A stretch of 31,133 bases of DNA from an uncultured Actinomyces sp. (lineage in GTDB: Bacteria; Actinomycetota; Actinomycetes; Actinomycetales; Actinomycetaceae): contig CABKMZ010000018.1 of assembly GCA_902373545.1 (NCBI GenBank), positions 1 through 31,133 of the forward strand. The letters run 5' to 3'. Positions 20,002-28,942 of this stretch are shown here, piece after piece; within the stretch, counting starts at the first letter, position 1; the number at the start of each line of letters is the position of its first letter. The position numbers were made by a program, and so were the translations under genes. The notes below the pieces were generated by a model. That model was given only the letters and a program-made list of their open reading frames with translations. It did no database searches and was not told the origin of the DNA.

Positions 20002-21399
20002 ATGCGGACATCAGCGCAGTGGATTGCGGAGGCGGTTTCGGGTCGCCTCGTGGGAAGCGACGTGAGCGTGACCGGAAGTGTGGTGACGGATTCTCGCGAG
20101 GCCCAGGCGGGCTCGCTGTACGTCGCCCGGCGGGGCGAGAGCGCCGACGGTCACGCTTTTGTGGCGGGCGCCGTGGCGCGCGGAGCGGTGGCGGTTATCG
20201 TCGAGCATGAGGTTGACGAGGCCGTGGCTCAGATCGTCGTGGAGGATTCCACCGAGGCGCTGGGTGCCTTGGCTCGGGCGCACGTGCAGGCGCTGCGCGC
20301 GGGCGGTGCGCTGGACGTCATCGCGATGACGGGGTCCGTGGGTAAGACGACCACGAAGGATCTGCTGCTTCAGATCATGAGCGCGGATGGGCCCACGGTG
20401 GCTCCCAAACTGTCGTTTAACAACGAGGTTGGGCTGCCCCTGACCGTCCTGCTGGCCGACGAGAACACTCGTCACCTGGTCCTGGAGATGGGAGCGTCGG
20501 GCCCCGGCCACATCACCTACCTGACCAATATCGTCGCCCCGGATGTTGCGATTGAGCTGTGTGTGGGCCACGCTCACGTGGGTGGCTTCGGCGGTTTCGA
20601 AGGCGTCGCGGCTGCCAAGGCCGAGCTGATTCGGGGCATGCGCCCCGGCGGTCCCGTTATCTTGAACACCGACGACCCGAATGTCGAGGCGATGGCGCCC
20701 CTGGCCTCGGGTGAGGTCATCCGTTTCTCTGCCTCCGGTAACCCGCGAGCCGAGGTGCGCGCGCAGGATGTGAGCGTTGACGCCGCAGATCGAGCATCCT
20801 TCACGCTGGTGACGCCCGCTGGCACGGCGCAGGTCTCCTTGAAGATCGTCGGACGTCACCACGTGGCCAACGCGCTGGCGGCAGCGGCGGGCGCCCTGAC
20901 GCTGGGCGTGGACCTGGCGACCGTTGTCCAGGTGCTCTCGAGTGCGCGAGCGCTGAGCCCCCACCGTATGGACGTCCACGAGCTGGTCATCGACGGGTGC
21001 GAGCTGACGCTGATCGACGACTCTTACAACGCGAATCTTGACTCGATGCGTGCGGGGATCGCCGCGCTGTCGTCGATCGGCAAGGACGGTCGCAAGATCG
21101 CCGTCCTGGGCGAGATGCTCGAGCTGGGGGAGGACTCCCAGTCGCTGCACGAGCAGGTCGGCGCGATGATCGAGGCCTGCGGTGTGGAGACGCTCATTGG
21201 CCTGGGCGCCGACGCCCACTACTATCTGGAAGGAGCCAGCGCGGTTCCCAACCGCCAGGTTGCGTCGGATCCTGCCGACGCGGCCCGCCTGGCTCTGGAA
21301 TTCGCCGGGGATGGCGCAGTCGTCCTGGTGAAGGGTTCCTTTGGTTCACATTCGTGGCAGGTGGCTGACATCCTGCGGGAGAAGGGAATGACCCGGTGA
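20002..21399 (+). CDS. murF: UDP-MurNAc-tripeptide--D-Ala-D-Ala ligase MurF
   Basis: 465 residues from ATG 20002, preferred because AAGGAG (19990-19995) stands 6 nt upstream; a GTG at 19981 overlapping the ftsI stop would add seven residues. The enzyme adds D-alanyl-D-alanine to UDP-MurNAc-tripeptide with ATP. Visible: N-terminal substrate domain (VTDSREAQAGSLYVARRG), ATP loop MTGSVGKTTTK (109-119), FNNEVGLPLTVL, and DDSYNANLDSMRAGI from the family. Mur ligases differ by small motifs; SFNNEVG and SYNANP-like text identify MurF and not MurE. It is followed by mraY with a 4-nt overlap (GTGA). Confidence 0.96.
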   Translation: MRTSAQWIAEAVSGRLVGSDVSVTGSVVTDSREAQAGSLYVARRGESADGHAFVAGAVARGAVAVIVEHEVDEAVAQIVVEDSTEALGALARAHVQALRAGGALDVIAMTGSVGKTTTKDLLLQIMSADGPTVAPKLSFNNEVGLPLTVLLADENTRHLVLEMGASGPGHITYLTNIVAPDVAIELCVGHAHVGGFGGFEGVAAAKAELIRGMRPGGPVILNTDDPNVEAMAPLASGEVIRFSASGNPRAEVRAQDVSVDAADRASFTLVTPAGTAQVSLKIVGRHHVANALAAAAGALTLGVDLATVVQVLSSARALSPHRMDVHELVIDGCELTLIDDSYNANLDSMRAGIAALSSIGKDGRKIAVLGEMLELGEDSQSLHEQVGAMIEACGVETLIGLGADAHYYLEGASAVPNRQVASDPADAARLALEFAGDGAVVLVKGSFGSHSWQVADILREKGMTR

Positions 21400-22481
21400 T
21401 TGGTCTTATCGCTGCGTTCATCATTGGGATGGCGCTGTCCGTAACGGGTACACCGCTGCTCATCCGTTTCCTGGTGCTGCACCAGTACGGCCAGTTCATC
21501 CGCCAGGATGGGCCGACTCAGCACCTGACGAAGCGTGGCACGCCCACGATGGGTGGTCTCGTCATCATCCTGGCGACCGTGATCGCCTGGCTGATTGGCT
21601 CGTTCGTCGCGGGGGCGGGGCCCTCGTGGTCGGGCTTCCTGCTGGCCTTCCTCTTCGTGGGCTTGGGAACGATCGGCCTGCTTGACGACGGGATTAAGAT
21701 CATGCGTCAGCGTTCGCTGGGCCTGCACCCGTCGGGCAAGATCATCGGTCAGGTCGCCGTCGCCTCGCTCTTCGCGGGCGGCACCCTCATCAATCCCAAC
21801 GAATACAACGAGTATGCCAGCACGCTGGCGATTTCGTTTGCGCGCCCGACCCCGCTGAGTCTCGCCTTCGCGGGCACGGCTATCGGCGTGATCCTCTACC
21901 TGATCTGGACGAACCTCATTGTCACGGCGTGGTCGAACGCGACGAACCTGACGGACGGCCTGGACGGCCTGGCCGCGGGCGTGTCGATCTTTGTTTTCGG
22001 TGCTTACACCTTCATTGCCTACTTCCAGCGCATCCAGGCGTGTACGCAGCCCGACGTCAACCGGTTGGCTTGCTATCAGACGCGCGACCCGCTCGACCTG
22101 GCGATCTTCTGCGCCGCGATCATCGGTGCGCTGGCCGGCTTCCTGTGGTGGAACGCGTCCCCCGCGCAGATCTTCATGGGTGACACGGGTTCCCTGGCAC
22201 TCGGCGGTGCCGTCGCTGGCCTGTCGATCCTCACCCAGACCCAGCTTCTCGCCATCATCGTCGGCGGCCTGTTCGTCGCCGTCGTCATGTCCGACGTCAT
22301 CCAGATTAGCGTGTTCAAAGCGACCGGCAAACGAGTCTTCCGAATGGCGCCCCTCCACCATCACTTCGAGTTGCTGGGGTGGAAGGAAGTCACGATCGTC
22401 ATCCGCTTCTGGCTGATCGCCGCGATTATCGCCGTGGCCGGCGCCGGCGCTTTCTACGCGGAGTGGGTGTCCGCTCGATGA
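21396..22481 (+). CDS. mraY: Phospho-MurNAc-pentapeptide transferase MraY
   Basis: 361 residues with GTG start overlapping the murF stop. This multi-pass membrane enzyme moves phospho-MurNAc-pentapeptide from UDP to undecaprenyl phosphate, making lipid I. About ten hydrophobic helices are visible. Family motifs: KRGTPTMGG (47-54), the aspartate pair LLDDGIK (95-101), NATNLTDGLDGLAAG (181-195), and MAPLHHHFELLGW near the C-terminus, all part of the active site facing the cytoplasm. The product passes to MurG encoded downstream. The stop overlaps the murD ATG (ATGA). Confidence 0.97.
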   Translation: MIGLIAAFIIGMALSVTGTPLLIRFLVLHQYGQFIRQDGPTQHLTKRGTPTMGGLVIILATVIAWLIGSFVAGAGPSWSGFLLAFLFVGLGTIGLLDDGIKIMRQRSLGLHPSGKIIGQVAVASLFAGGTLINPNEYNEYASTLAISFARPTPLSLAFAGTAIGVILYLIWTNLIVTAWSNATNLTDGLDGLAAGVSIFVFGAYTFIAYFQRIQACTQPDVNRLACYQTRDPLDLAIFCAAIIGALAGFLWWNASPAQIFMGDTGSLALGGAVAGLSILTQTQLLAIIVGGLFVAVVMSDVIQISVFKATGKRVFRMAPLHHHFELLGWKEVTIVIRFWLIAAIIAVAGAGAFYAEWVSAR

Positions 22482-23923
22482 ACCGCAGTGCCGCAGTTAT
22501 CGGCTGGGGTAAGTCCGGCCAGGGAGCCGCCGGTGCTCTGCTCACCCGCGGCTGGGAGGTTAGTGCTTTCGCGGCGAGAGCCACGCAGACCCTGTCCTTC
22601 GACGACGTTGCGGGCGTGCCCGTCCACGTCGAGGAGGATGCGAACGCTCTGGCGGCCGCGGTGCTCGATGCCCGCCCCGACCTCGTCGTCGTGTCTCCGG
22701 GTATCCCCGCGCATCACCCCGTCTTCGCCGCCTGCGCCCAGGCCGGTATCGACCTGTGGGGCGAGGTTGAGCTCGCCTGGCGCCTCCAGGAGGAGGGCCC
22801 TCACGCCGGGCGCCCGTGGCTGACGGTGACGGGCACGAACGGCAAGACGACGACCGTTGGCATGCTGGGGGAGATCCTGCGTGCCTCCGGCGTGAAAGCC
22901 GAGGAAGTCGGCAACATCGGTACCCCGATCACCCGGGCGATCGACTCCGACGCGGAGGTCTTCGCCGTTGAGCTGTCCAGCTTCCAGCTACACACGGCGC
23001 TGACGGTGAGCCCGCTGGCCTCCATCTGCCTGAACGTGGACGCCGATCACCTGGACTGGCATGGCAGCGTCGAGGCCTACGCGGCGGACAAGGCGCGCGT
23101 CTACGAGCACACGGTGCGCGCTTGCGTGTACCCCGCCTCGGATCGGCGCGTCGAGGCCATGGTGGAGAACGCGGACGTCGTCGAGGGTGCGCGGGCTATC
23201 GGCGTGACCCTCGGTGCGCCGACCGTGTCCCAGTTCGGCATCGTCGAGGGTCTGCTGGTCGATCGCGCGTTCGTTGAGGACCGCCACCGCCAGGCCGTCG
23301 CGCTTGCCCACATCTCCGATCTGGCCGAGGCGTTCGGCGACCACCCGTCACCCGCGGTCCTGTCGGACGCTCTGGCCGCCGCCGCGCTGGCGCGTGCCTA
23401 CGGCGTCGAGCCCGAGGCCGTAGAGGCGGGCCTGCGCGCCTTCCGCCCGGCTGGGCACCGACGTGCCGTCGTCGCCCGCGCAGCCGACCTGACGTGGATC
23501 GATGACTCGAAGGCGACCAACGCGCACGCCGCCCGCGCTTCCCTGGCGGGGCTGCCTCCTCGCAGCGCCATCTGGATTGTCGGTGGCGACGCTAAGGGTC
23601 AGGACTTTGCCGAGCTGATCAGCCAGGTCGAGCCGACCCTGCGCGGCGTCATCGTCATCGGCGAGGACCGCACCACGCTGGTCAAGGAGCTCACCGCCGC
23701 CGCCCCCGAGGTTCCCCACGTCGAGGTCGACGGCCACGAGGACTGGATGTTCTCGGTTGTCAACGAGGCCGTGGCTCTGTCGCGTCCGGGCGACACCGTC
23801 GTGCTTGCCCCGGCGTGCGCGTCGTGGGATCAGTTCGACAACTACGGCCAGCGCGGCGACGTGTTCGCCGACGCGGTGCGTCGCCTGGCGGCCCAGTGGG
23901 GGAGCGCCGGTGGCAACGAATAA
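22478..23923 (+). CDS. murD: UDP-MurNAc-L-Ala--D-Glu ligase MurD
   Basis: 481 residues from ATG 22478, chosen because it overlaps the mraY stop in ATGA and because the protein then opens with the MurD Rossmann segment AAVIGWGKSGQGAAG. The enzyme adds D-glutamate to UDP-MurNAc-L-alanine using ATP. Visible: VVSPGIPAHHP (71-81), ATP loop VTGTNGKTTT (117-126), ELSSFQLHTAL, NVDADHLDWHGS, and WIDDSKATNAHAARASL with the carboxyl-phosphate region. These, in particular ELSSFQL and DDSKATN, distinguish MurD from MurC, MurE and MurF. It overlaps ftsW by 14 nt. Confidence 0.97.
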   Translation: MNRSAAVIGWGKSGQGAAGALLTRGWEVSAFAARATQTLSFDDVAGVPVHVEEDANALAAAVLDARPDLVVVSPGIPAHHPVFAACAQAGIDLWGEVELAWRLQEEGPHAGRPWLTVTGTNGKTTTVGMLGEILRASGVKAEEVGNIGTPITRAIDSDAEVFAVELSSFQLHTALTVSPLASICLNVDADHLDWHGSVEAYAADKARVYEHTVRACVYPASDRRVEAMVENADVVEGARAIGVTLGAPTVSQFGIVEGLLVDRAFVEDRHRQAVALAHISDLAEAFGDHPSPAVLSDALAAAALARAYGVEPEAVEAGLRAFRPAGHRRAVVARAADLTWIDDSKATNAHAARASLAGLPPRSAIWIVGGDAKGQDFAELISQVEPTLRGVIVIGEDRTTLVKELTAAAPEVPHVEVDGHEDWMFSVVNEAVALSRPGDTVVLAPACASWDQFDNYGQRGDVFADAVRRLAAQWGSAGGNE

Positions 23924-25166
23924 GCGCGGCTGGCACGTCCCGACGGTGAGCGTGCCTCGGATCCGTTTCGGGTCGGGGCGCGAGCACGAGGCGAACCCGG
24001 TGATGACCTATTTCCTGGTCATCGTCCCGGCGCTCATCCTCTCGTTCTTTGGTCTCGTCATGGGTTTTTCGGCGCAGACCGTCACGTCGATCGCGGAGGG
24101 GGAGAACCCCTACACGGCGTACGCGCGCCCGCTGTTCATTATTCTGTCGTCGCTGCTTATCGCCACCGTCGTTCAGCTCATTCCTCAGCGCTGGCTCACG
24201 ACGATGGCCGCGCCGCTGTTCGTCTTTGCGCTGGTCTTTCAGGCCCTGGTCATCACGCCGCTGGGCCGCTCGGAGGGCGGTAACGCGAACTGGGTGAAGA
24301 TGGGCCCGATCATGGCGCAGCCGTCGGAGTTTCTCAAGCTCGCGCTCGTCGTGTTTTTGGCGTGGATTGTCTCCAAGTCGGCGTCTAAGCGTTCGGATCT
24401 GAAGGCGATGAGCGTTGCCGTCGCCCTGCCGATCCTGATTGCGCTCGGGGCCGTCATGCTGGGCGGCGACATGGGCACGGCGATGGTCGTGGCCATGGGC
24501 GCGCTGGGTGCCGTGTGGGTGGCTGGCCTGCCCAAGCGCTGGTTTGGCGTCCTGGTGACGCTGGCCGTCCCCATTCTCGTGTTCCTCGTGCTCGCTAACC
24601 CGACGCGTATTCGTCGAGTCTTGGATGTTCTTCCGGGCACCGCCAAGGGCCCGAATGAGTCAGCGCCGGAGCAGATTGACCACTCGCTGTGGGCGCTGGG
24701 ATCGGGTGGCCTGACGGGCCTGGGTCCGGGCGCGTCGCGCGAGAAGTGGAACTACCTGCAGGCTGCGCACACGGACTTCATCTTCGCGATCGTCGGCGAG
24801 GAGTTCGGCCTGCTCGGAACCTTCGCGGTGCTGCTGTGCCTGGGTCTGCTCGTGTGGGGCATGTTCCGCGTGGCGCGCGAATCCTCGGAACTCTTTGTCG
24901 TCATCGCCGCCTCGGGTGTGGGCACCTGGATCGGCGTGCAGACGGTCATCAACGTGCTGTCGGTGACGCGGGTGGGCCCGGTCATCGGCGTCCCCCTGCC
25001 GCTCGTGTCCTACGGCGGCTCGTCGTTCTTGTTTACGATCACCTCGGTGGCGGTCGTGGCGTCCTTTGCGCGTGCGCGCGCGGGGATGCGGATGATTGGG
25101 AGGCCGGACGAGGCCTCGGCTGGTCGCGACCCGCGGGTGGCCCCGCGCAGGCGCGCCGCACGATAA
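23910..25166 (+). CDS. ftsW: Septal peptidoglycan polymerase FtsW (SEDS family)
   Basis: 418 residues from GTG 23910, inside the end of murD, with GGGGAG (23898-23903) upstream; longer in-frame starts lie inside murD in a frame with no family similarity. SEDS glycosyltransferases polymerise lipid II at the septum with FtsI as partner. Many hydrophobic helices are visible. Family blocks: NWVKMGPIMAQPSEFLKLA (127-145), GLGPGASREKWNYLQAAHTDF (270-290) with the aspartate of the active site, AIVGEEFGLLG, and GVPLPLVSYGGSS near the end. In this position beside murG, FtsW and not RodA is expected. A 34-bp gap precedes murG. Confidence 0.95.
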   Translation: MATNKRGWHVPTVSVPRIRFGSGREHEANPVMTYFLVIVPALILSFFGLVMGFSAQTVTSIAEGENPYTAYARPLFIILSSLLIATVVQLIPQRWLTTMAAPLFVFALVFQALVITPLGRSEGGNANWVKMGPIMAQPSEFLKLALVVFLAWIVSKSASKRSDLKAMSVAVALPILIALGAVMLGGDMGTAMVVAMGALGAVWVAGLPKRWFGVLVTLAVPILVFLVLANPTRIRRVLDVLPGTAKGPNESAPEQIDHSLWALGSGGLTGLGPGASREKWNYLQAAHTDFIFAIVGEEFGLLGTFAVLLCLGLLVWGMFRVARESSELFVVIAASGVGTWIGVQTVINVLSVTRVGPVIGVPLPLVSYGGSSFLFTITSVAVVASFARARAGMRMIGRPDEASAGRDPRVAPRRRAAR

Positions 25167-25200
25167 ACTGATAGGTCACGCTCGCGTTAAGGAGACGCTT

Positions 25201-26325
25201 ATGGTCAAGGTTGTGATGGCTGGCGGCGGGACCGCCGGTCACGTGAATCCCCTTCTGGCGACGGCCGCGCAGCTGCGAGAGAGCAGCGCCGAGGTCGTTG
25301 TGCTGGGCACGAAGGCGGGGTTGGAGGCGGATCTGGTTCCCGCTGCGGGTTTCCCGCTGGTGGAGATTCCCAGGGTCCCGCTGCCCAGGCGCCCCTCGCT
25401 GGCCTTCTTCACGCTGCCCTCGCGTTTCTCGGACGCGGTCAAGCGGTGCGCGCAGGCGCTCGAGGGTGCGGATGTGCTGGTGGGTTTTGGCGGCTACGTG
25501 TCGACCCCGGCCTACATTGCGGCCAAGCGCGCGGGCGTGCCGATCGTTATTCACGAGCAGAACGCGCGCCCTGGCCTGGCCAATAAGGTGGGCGCACGCA
25601 ACGCCGCGGTGGTTGCCCTGACGTTCCCGTCCTCGCCGCTGGCGGCGCGTTCGGGTCAGACGGTCGTGACCGGGCTGCCTCTGCGGTCGGCGATTGCCGA
25701 TCTGGCGGAGCGCCGCGCGAGTGCCGAGGGAGCGGGCGCCGCGAGGCGTGAGGCTGCCGAGCGCCTGGGCGTGAACCCCCACGCTCCGACCCTGCTGGTC
25801 ACCGGCGGGTCGCTGGGCGCGCTCCACGTCAACGAGTCGATGACGGGCGGCGCGGATGCGCTGCCCGAGGGCGCGCAGGTCATTCACCTGACCGGTCGTG
25901 GTAAGGACGAGCCGGTGCGCAAGGCGGTTGAGGCCGCTGGCCTGTCGGATCGCTGGCACGTCATCGACTACCTGACGACGATGGAGGACGCGCTGGCCGT
26001 CGCGGACCTGGTCGTGTGCCGGTCGGGCGCGGGCACGGTCGCGGAGATGGAGGCCCTGGGCCTTCCCTGCATCTACGTGCCGCTGCCGATCGGCAACGGC
26101 GAGCAGCGCCTGAACGCGGCCGATCACGTCGCCGCCGGGGGCGCCCAGCTCATCGACGACAAGGACTTTACCGCCGAGTTCGTGCGCCGCAACGTGTTCC
26201 CGTTGCTGGGGTCGACCCGTCTGGCGGACATGGCGGCTGCGTCGCAGTCGCTGGGGCGCGCGGGTGCTGCTCGCGCGCTGGCCGATCTGGCGCTGGCGCA
26301 GGTGAAGGAGGGCGGCCATGAGTGA
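25201..26325 (+). CDS. murG: UDP-GlcNAc transferase MurG (lipid II synthase)
   Basis: 374 residues from ATG 25201, which has AAGGAG at 25189-25194; the sequence upstream in this frame shadows ftsW. The enzyme adds GlcNAc from UDP-GlcNAc to lipid I at the inner membrane face, giving lipid II. Two Rossmann domains: N-terminal VVMAGGGTAGHVNPLLA with the G-loop (8-14), GFGGYVSTPAYIAA and HEQNARPGLANK; C-terminal VTGGSLGALHVNE, and the UDP-binding CRSGAGTVAEMEALGLPCIYVPLP followed by NGEQRLNA. It overlaps murC by 8 nt, suggesting translational coupling. No signal peptide. Confidence 0.97.
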   Translation: MVKVVMAGGGTAGHVNPLLATAAQLRESSAEVVVLGTKAGLEADLVPAAGFPLVEIPRVPLPRRPSLAFFTLPSRFSDAVKRCAQALEGADVLVGFGGYVSTPAYIAAKRAGVPIVIHEQNARPGLANKVGARNAAVVALTFPSSPLAARSGQTVVTGLPLRSAIADLAERRASAEGAGAARREAAERLGVNPHAPTLLVTGGSLGALHVNESMTGGADALPEGAQVIHLTGRGKDEPVRKAVEAAGLSDRWHVIDYLTTMEDALAVADLVVCRSGAGTVAEMEALGLPCIYVPLPIGNGEQRLNAADHVAAGGAQLIDDKDFTAEFVRRNVFPLLGSTRLADMAAASQSLGRAGAARALADLALAQVKEGGHE

Positions 26326-27709
26326 GCCGACGCTGAACGATCGTTTCCATCTGATTGGTATCGGTGGCGCTGGCATGAGCGTCGTCGCGGAGCTGTTGCG
26401 CTCGCGCGGGGCGATTGTCGAGGGGTCGGACCGCGAGGATTCGGCCGTGCTGGAGCATCTGCGTGCGGTGGGCGTGCGAGTCTACGTCGGTCATGATGCC
26501 TCCCACGTGGACCCGACTGCCGTCGTCGTGGTGTCCACGGCGATCCGCGAGAGTAACCCGGAACTGGCGATCGCGCGTGAGCGCGGCCAGCGGGTGATCC
26601 ACCGCTCGCAGGCCCTGGCGCTTGCCGCGTCGGGCATGCGTTTCGTCGGCGTGGCGGGCGCGCACGGCAAGACGTCGACGTCTGGCATGCTGGCGATTGC
26701 GCTTGCCGCGTGCGGTCTGGATCCGTCGGTGGCCGTTGGCGGTGTGCTTCCGCAGCTGGGCACGGGCGCGCACCTGGGCGCGGGCGACGTCTTCGTGGCC
26801 GAGGCCGACGAGTCGGATGGATCGTTCCTGAACTATTCCCCGGCGATTGAGATTGTCACCAACGTCGAGCCCGACCACCTGGATCGCTACCACTCGCGCG
26901 AGGAGTTCGAGCAGATTTTCGTGGAGTTCGCGCGTCGCATGGTGCCGGGCGGGCTGCTGGTGACCTGCGCGGAGGACGAGGGCGCGGTGCGCCTGGCGCA
27001 GGCCGCGCGCGCCGAGGGGCTGCGCGTCGTGACCTACGGTCGCGCACAGCGCTCGCTGGCTGAGGCGGACATCGTCATCTCCGACGTTGCCGTTCATGCT
27101 GGCGGTGCGTCGGCGCGCCTGTCGTGGGGCGACCTGAGTGCCGATCTGGTCATGTCCGTGCCCGGTGAGCACAACGTGCTCAACGCGGCGGGCGCGTGGG
27201 CTGCCGGTATCGAGTGCGGCCTGGATCCGCAGGCCGTTGCCGATGGGCTGGGGCGTTTCACGGGCGCGGCGCGGCGCTTCGAGGCGCGCGGCCAGGTGGG
27301 AACTCGCCGCCTGTTCGACGACTACGCGCATCACCCGACCGAGGTGGAGGCCGCGATCCGCGAGGCTCGCGTCGTCGCCGACGGGGGAGAAGTGACGGTC
27401 GTGTTCCAGCCGCATCTGTATTCGCGCACGCGCATTTTTGCCGAGCGCTTCGCCGAGGCGCTGGCGGGCGCCGATCACGTCGTCCTGGCGGGCATCTACG
27501 GTGCCCGTGAGGACCCGGAACCCGGCGTCGACTCGACGCTCATTTCCTCGCGCGTACCCGGTGCGTCCTATGTCGAGGACATGCACGAGGCTGCGCGCCT
27601 GGCGGCGTCCCTGACGCCCGAGGGCGGCGTGTGCGTGACGATGGGAGCGGGTTCGATCACGCGCTGCGGCGCGGATGTCCTGGACGAGTGGCAGCGGGCT
27701 CAGGCATGA
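26318..27709 (+). CDS. murC: UDP-MurNAc--L-alanine ligase MurC
   Basis: 463 residues with ATG at 26318 inside the murG end; GGAGGGCGGCC just before it provides the ribosome site. The enzyme attaches L-alanine to UDP-MurNAc with ATP, the first step of the stem peptide. Seen: Rossmann loop HLIGIGGAGM (11-20), VVVSTAIRESNPEL, ATP loop GVAGAHGKTSTS (111-122), EADESDGSFLNY, HHPTEVEAAI and FQPHLYSRTRIF. The histidine in GAHGKT and the EADESD stretch are specific to MurC among Mur ligases. Its stop overlaps the ftsQ ATG (ATGA). Confidence 0.97.
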   Translation: MSEPTLNDRFHLIGIGGAGMSVVAELLRSRGAIVEGSDREDSAVLEHLRAVGVRVYVGHDASHVDPTAVVVVSTAIRESNPELAIARERGQRVIHRSQALALAASGMRFVGVAGAHGKTSTSGMLAIALAACGLDPSVAVGGVLPQLGTGAHLGAGDVFVAEADESDGSFLNYSPAIEIVTNVEPDHLDRYHSREEFEQIFVEFARRMVPGGLLVTCAEDEGAVRLAQAARAEGLRVVTYGRAQRSLAEADIVISDVAVHAGGASARLSWGDLSADLVMSVPGEHNVLNAAGAWAAGIECGLDPQAVADGLGRFTGAARRFEARGQVGTRRLFDDYAHHPTEVEAAIREARVVADGGEVTVVFQPHLYSRTRIFAERFAEALAGADHVVLAGIYGAREDPEPGVDSTLISSRVPGASYVEDMHEAARLAASLTPEGGVCVTMGAGSITRCGADVLDEWQRAQA

Positions 27710-28815
27710 GGCCACCGTCCCCGAGGCGTCCGGGGGGCAAGCGCGAGCAGCCAGCCGCGCGTTCGCGCGCCGAGACTCCGACGCCCGATACCGACGAGGC
27801 CTCCCCGGCCTCGTCGGAGCTGGCGCGGTCGTCCCGTGGCGAGGGTTCGAGCCGCCGTCGGGGGGCCTCGAAGCGCGAGGCGAGCGAACGCGGTGCCAAT
27901 CGGCGCAGCACGAGCGAACGCTTCGCTCAGCGCCGGTCGCGCCAGCGCGGGGAGGAGCCAAGCGAGGCGAGCGCTGAGCGCGGCTCTCGGGGGCGCGGTG
28001 CTGAGTCGTCGTCGGCGCTTGAGCGTCGGCGCACGCGCGGAACGGTCGCAACGCCCGTGGGCACGGCCGACGCCGCCACTTTGCTGGGCAGCGTGGAGGC
28101 AACGGACCTGGGGGATCGGCTGCGTGAGCGAACGCGCGCGCGTCGCATGCTCCTACTGCGCCGCATCGGGCTGTCCGTTGTCACGGTCGTGGTTGTGACC
28201 GCCGTGGGGTGGGTGGCCTTCTTCTCGCCCCTCTTCGCGCTCTCGAGCGCGAACGTCCAGGTCACGGGTCAGGACGGCAGGCTCGTCACGGTCGAGTCGG
28301 TGCGCTCGTCGGTGTCCTCTTTCGAGGGGGTGCCGCTGACACGCCTGAACACGGCGGCGGTCGCGCACGCGGTCCTGTCCAACGTGGCCGTCAAGACGGT
28401 CACGGTCTCGCGCCGTTGGCCGACGGGCCTGAAAGTGTCCGTGACGATGCGCACGGGCATGGTGGTCGAGGCAGCCGAGGGAGCCTATTGGTTGGTCGAC
28501 GACCAGGGTGAGCGCTTTGAGCAGGTGGGCGGCGTGGGAGGATATCCGCTTGTCACCCTGCCCGAGGATCGCGCCCGGGGAGCCTCCGACGTCGCCTCCG
28601 TTCTGGGGGCGCTGGACGAGTCGACTCGCTCTCAGGTTTCGGCGATTTCCTCGACCGGAAACCAGGTGACTTTCACCCTGCGAGGGGGCCAAACTGTCAA
28701 GTGGGGAACCAGCGAGGATGCGCCGCAAAAAGCGCGAGTGCTCGCCACGTTGCTCGCAAATGTGAAGGCAACGACGTACGACGTGTCAGCGCCGAATCAT
28801 CCTGTGACCAGTTAG
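27706..28815 (+). CDS. ftsQ: Cell division protein FtsQ with long cytoplasmic tail
   Basis: 369 residues with ATG at 27706 overlapping the murC stop. Layout: a cytoplasmic N-terminus of about 150 residues, one membrane helix at about 154-173 (IGLSVVTVVVVTAVGWV), then a POTRA domain at about 179-250 (ANVQVTGQDGRLVTVESVRSS, NVAVKTVTVSRRWPTGLKVSV) and a C-terminal beta domain. FtsQ scaffolds FtsL and FtsB in the divisome. The cytoplasmic tail is far longer than in E. coli (about 25 residues) and very rich in Ser, Arg, Glu and Ala (SKREASERGANRRSTSERF), so it is probably disordered. Actinobacterial FtsQ proteins often have such tails. It ends before a 127-bp gap with a hairpin, so ftsZ may be partly uncoupled. 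Confidence 0.93.
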   Translation: MRPPSPRRPGGKREQPAARSRAETPTPDTDEASPASSELARSSRGEGSSRRRGASKREASERGANRRSTSERFAQRRSRQRGEEPSEASAERGSRGRGAESSSALERRRTRGTVATPVGTADAATLLGSVEATDLGDRLRERTRARRMLLLRRIGLSVVTVVVVTAVGWVAFFSPLFALSSANVQVTGQDGRLVTVESVRSSVSSFEGVPLTRLNTAAVAHAVLSNVAVKTVTVSRRWPTGLKVSVTMRTGMVVEAAEGAYWLVDDQGERFEQVGGVGGYPLVTLPEDRARGASDVASVLGALDESTRSQVSAISSTGNQVTFTLRGGQTVKWGTSEDAPQKARVLATLLANVKATTYDVSAPNHPVTS

Positions 28816-28827
28816 GTCTTCTTCTTT

Positions 28828-28861
28828 GTCCGCGTGTTGGCTTGAAGGATCACGCGCGGAC
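28828..28861 (+). terminator. Hairpin between ftsQ and ftsZ, possible attenuator
   Basis: GTCCGCGTG (28828-28836) pairs with CACGCGCGGAC (28851-28861), allowing a 2-nt bulge, around a 14-nt loop. It is preceded by TCTTCTTCTTT and followed by CCCCTAATTTC. It could reduce read-through from the mur genes into ftsZ, which then would rely on its own promoter; this is inference. Confidence 0.45.
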
Positions 28862-28896
28862 CCCTAATTTCTTTCCGACACGAAGCACATTAAACA

Positions 28897-28918
28897 TCAA
28901 CCTTCAACTAGAGGTTGA
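28897..28918. promoter_or_regulatory. Inverted repeat in the ftsZ leader
   Basis: TCAACCT (28897-28903) and AGGTTGA (28912-28918) are perfect complements around TCAACTAG. The repeat lies 25 bp before the ftsZ ATG, between an AT-rich CATTAAACAT (28888-28897) and the ribosome site. It could be a protein operator or an RNA hairpin near the start. No matching regulator is known to me. Confidence 0.45.
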
Positions 28919-28942
28919 GGGTCTGATGCAAGGGAGACATCC

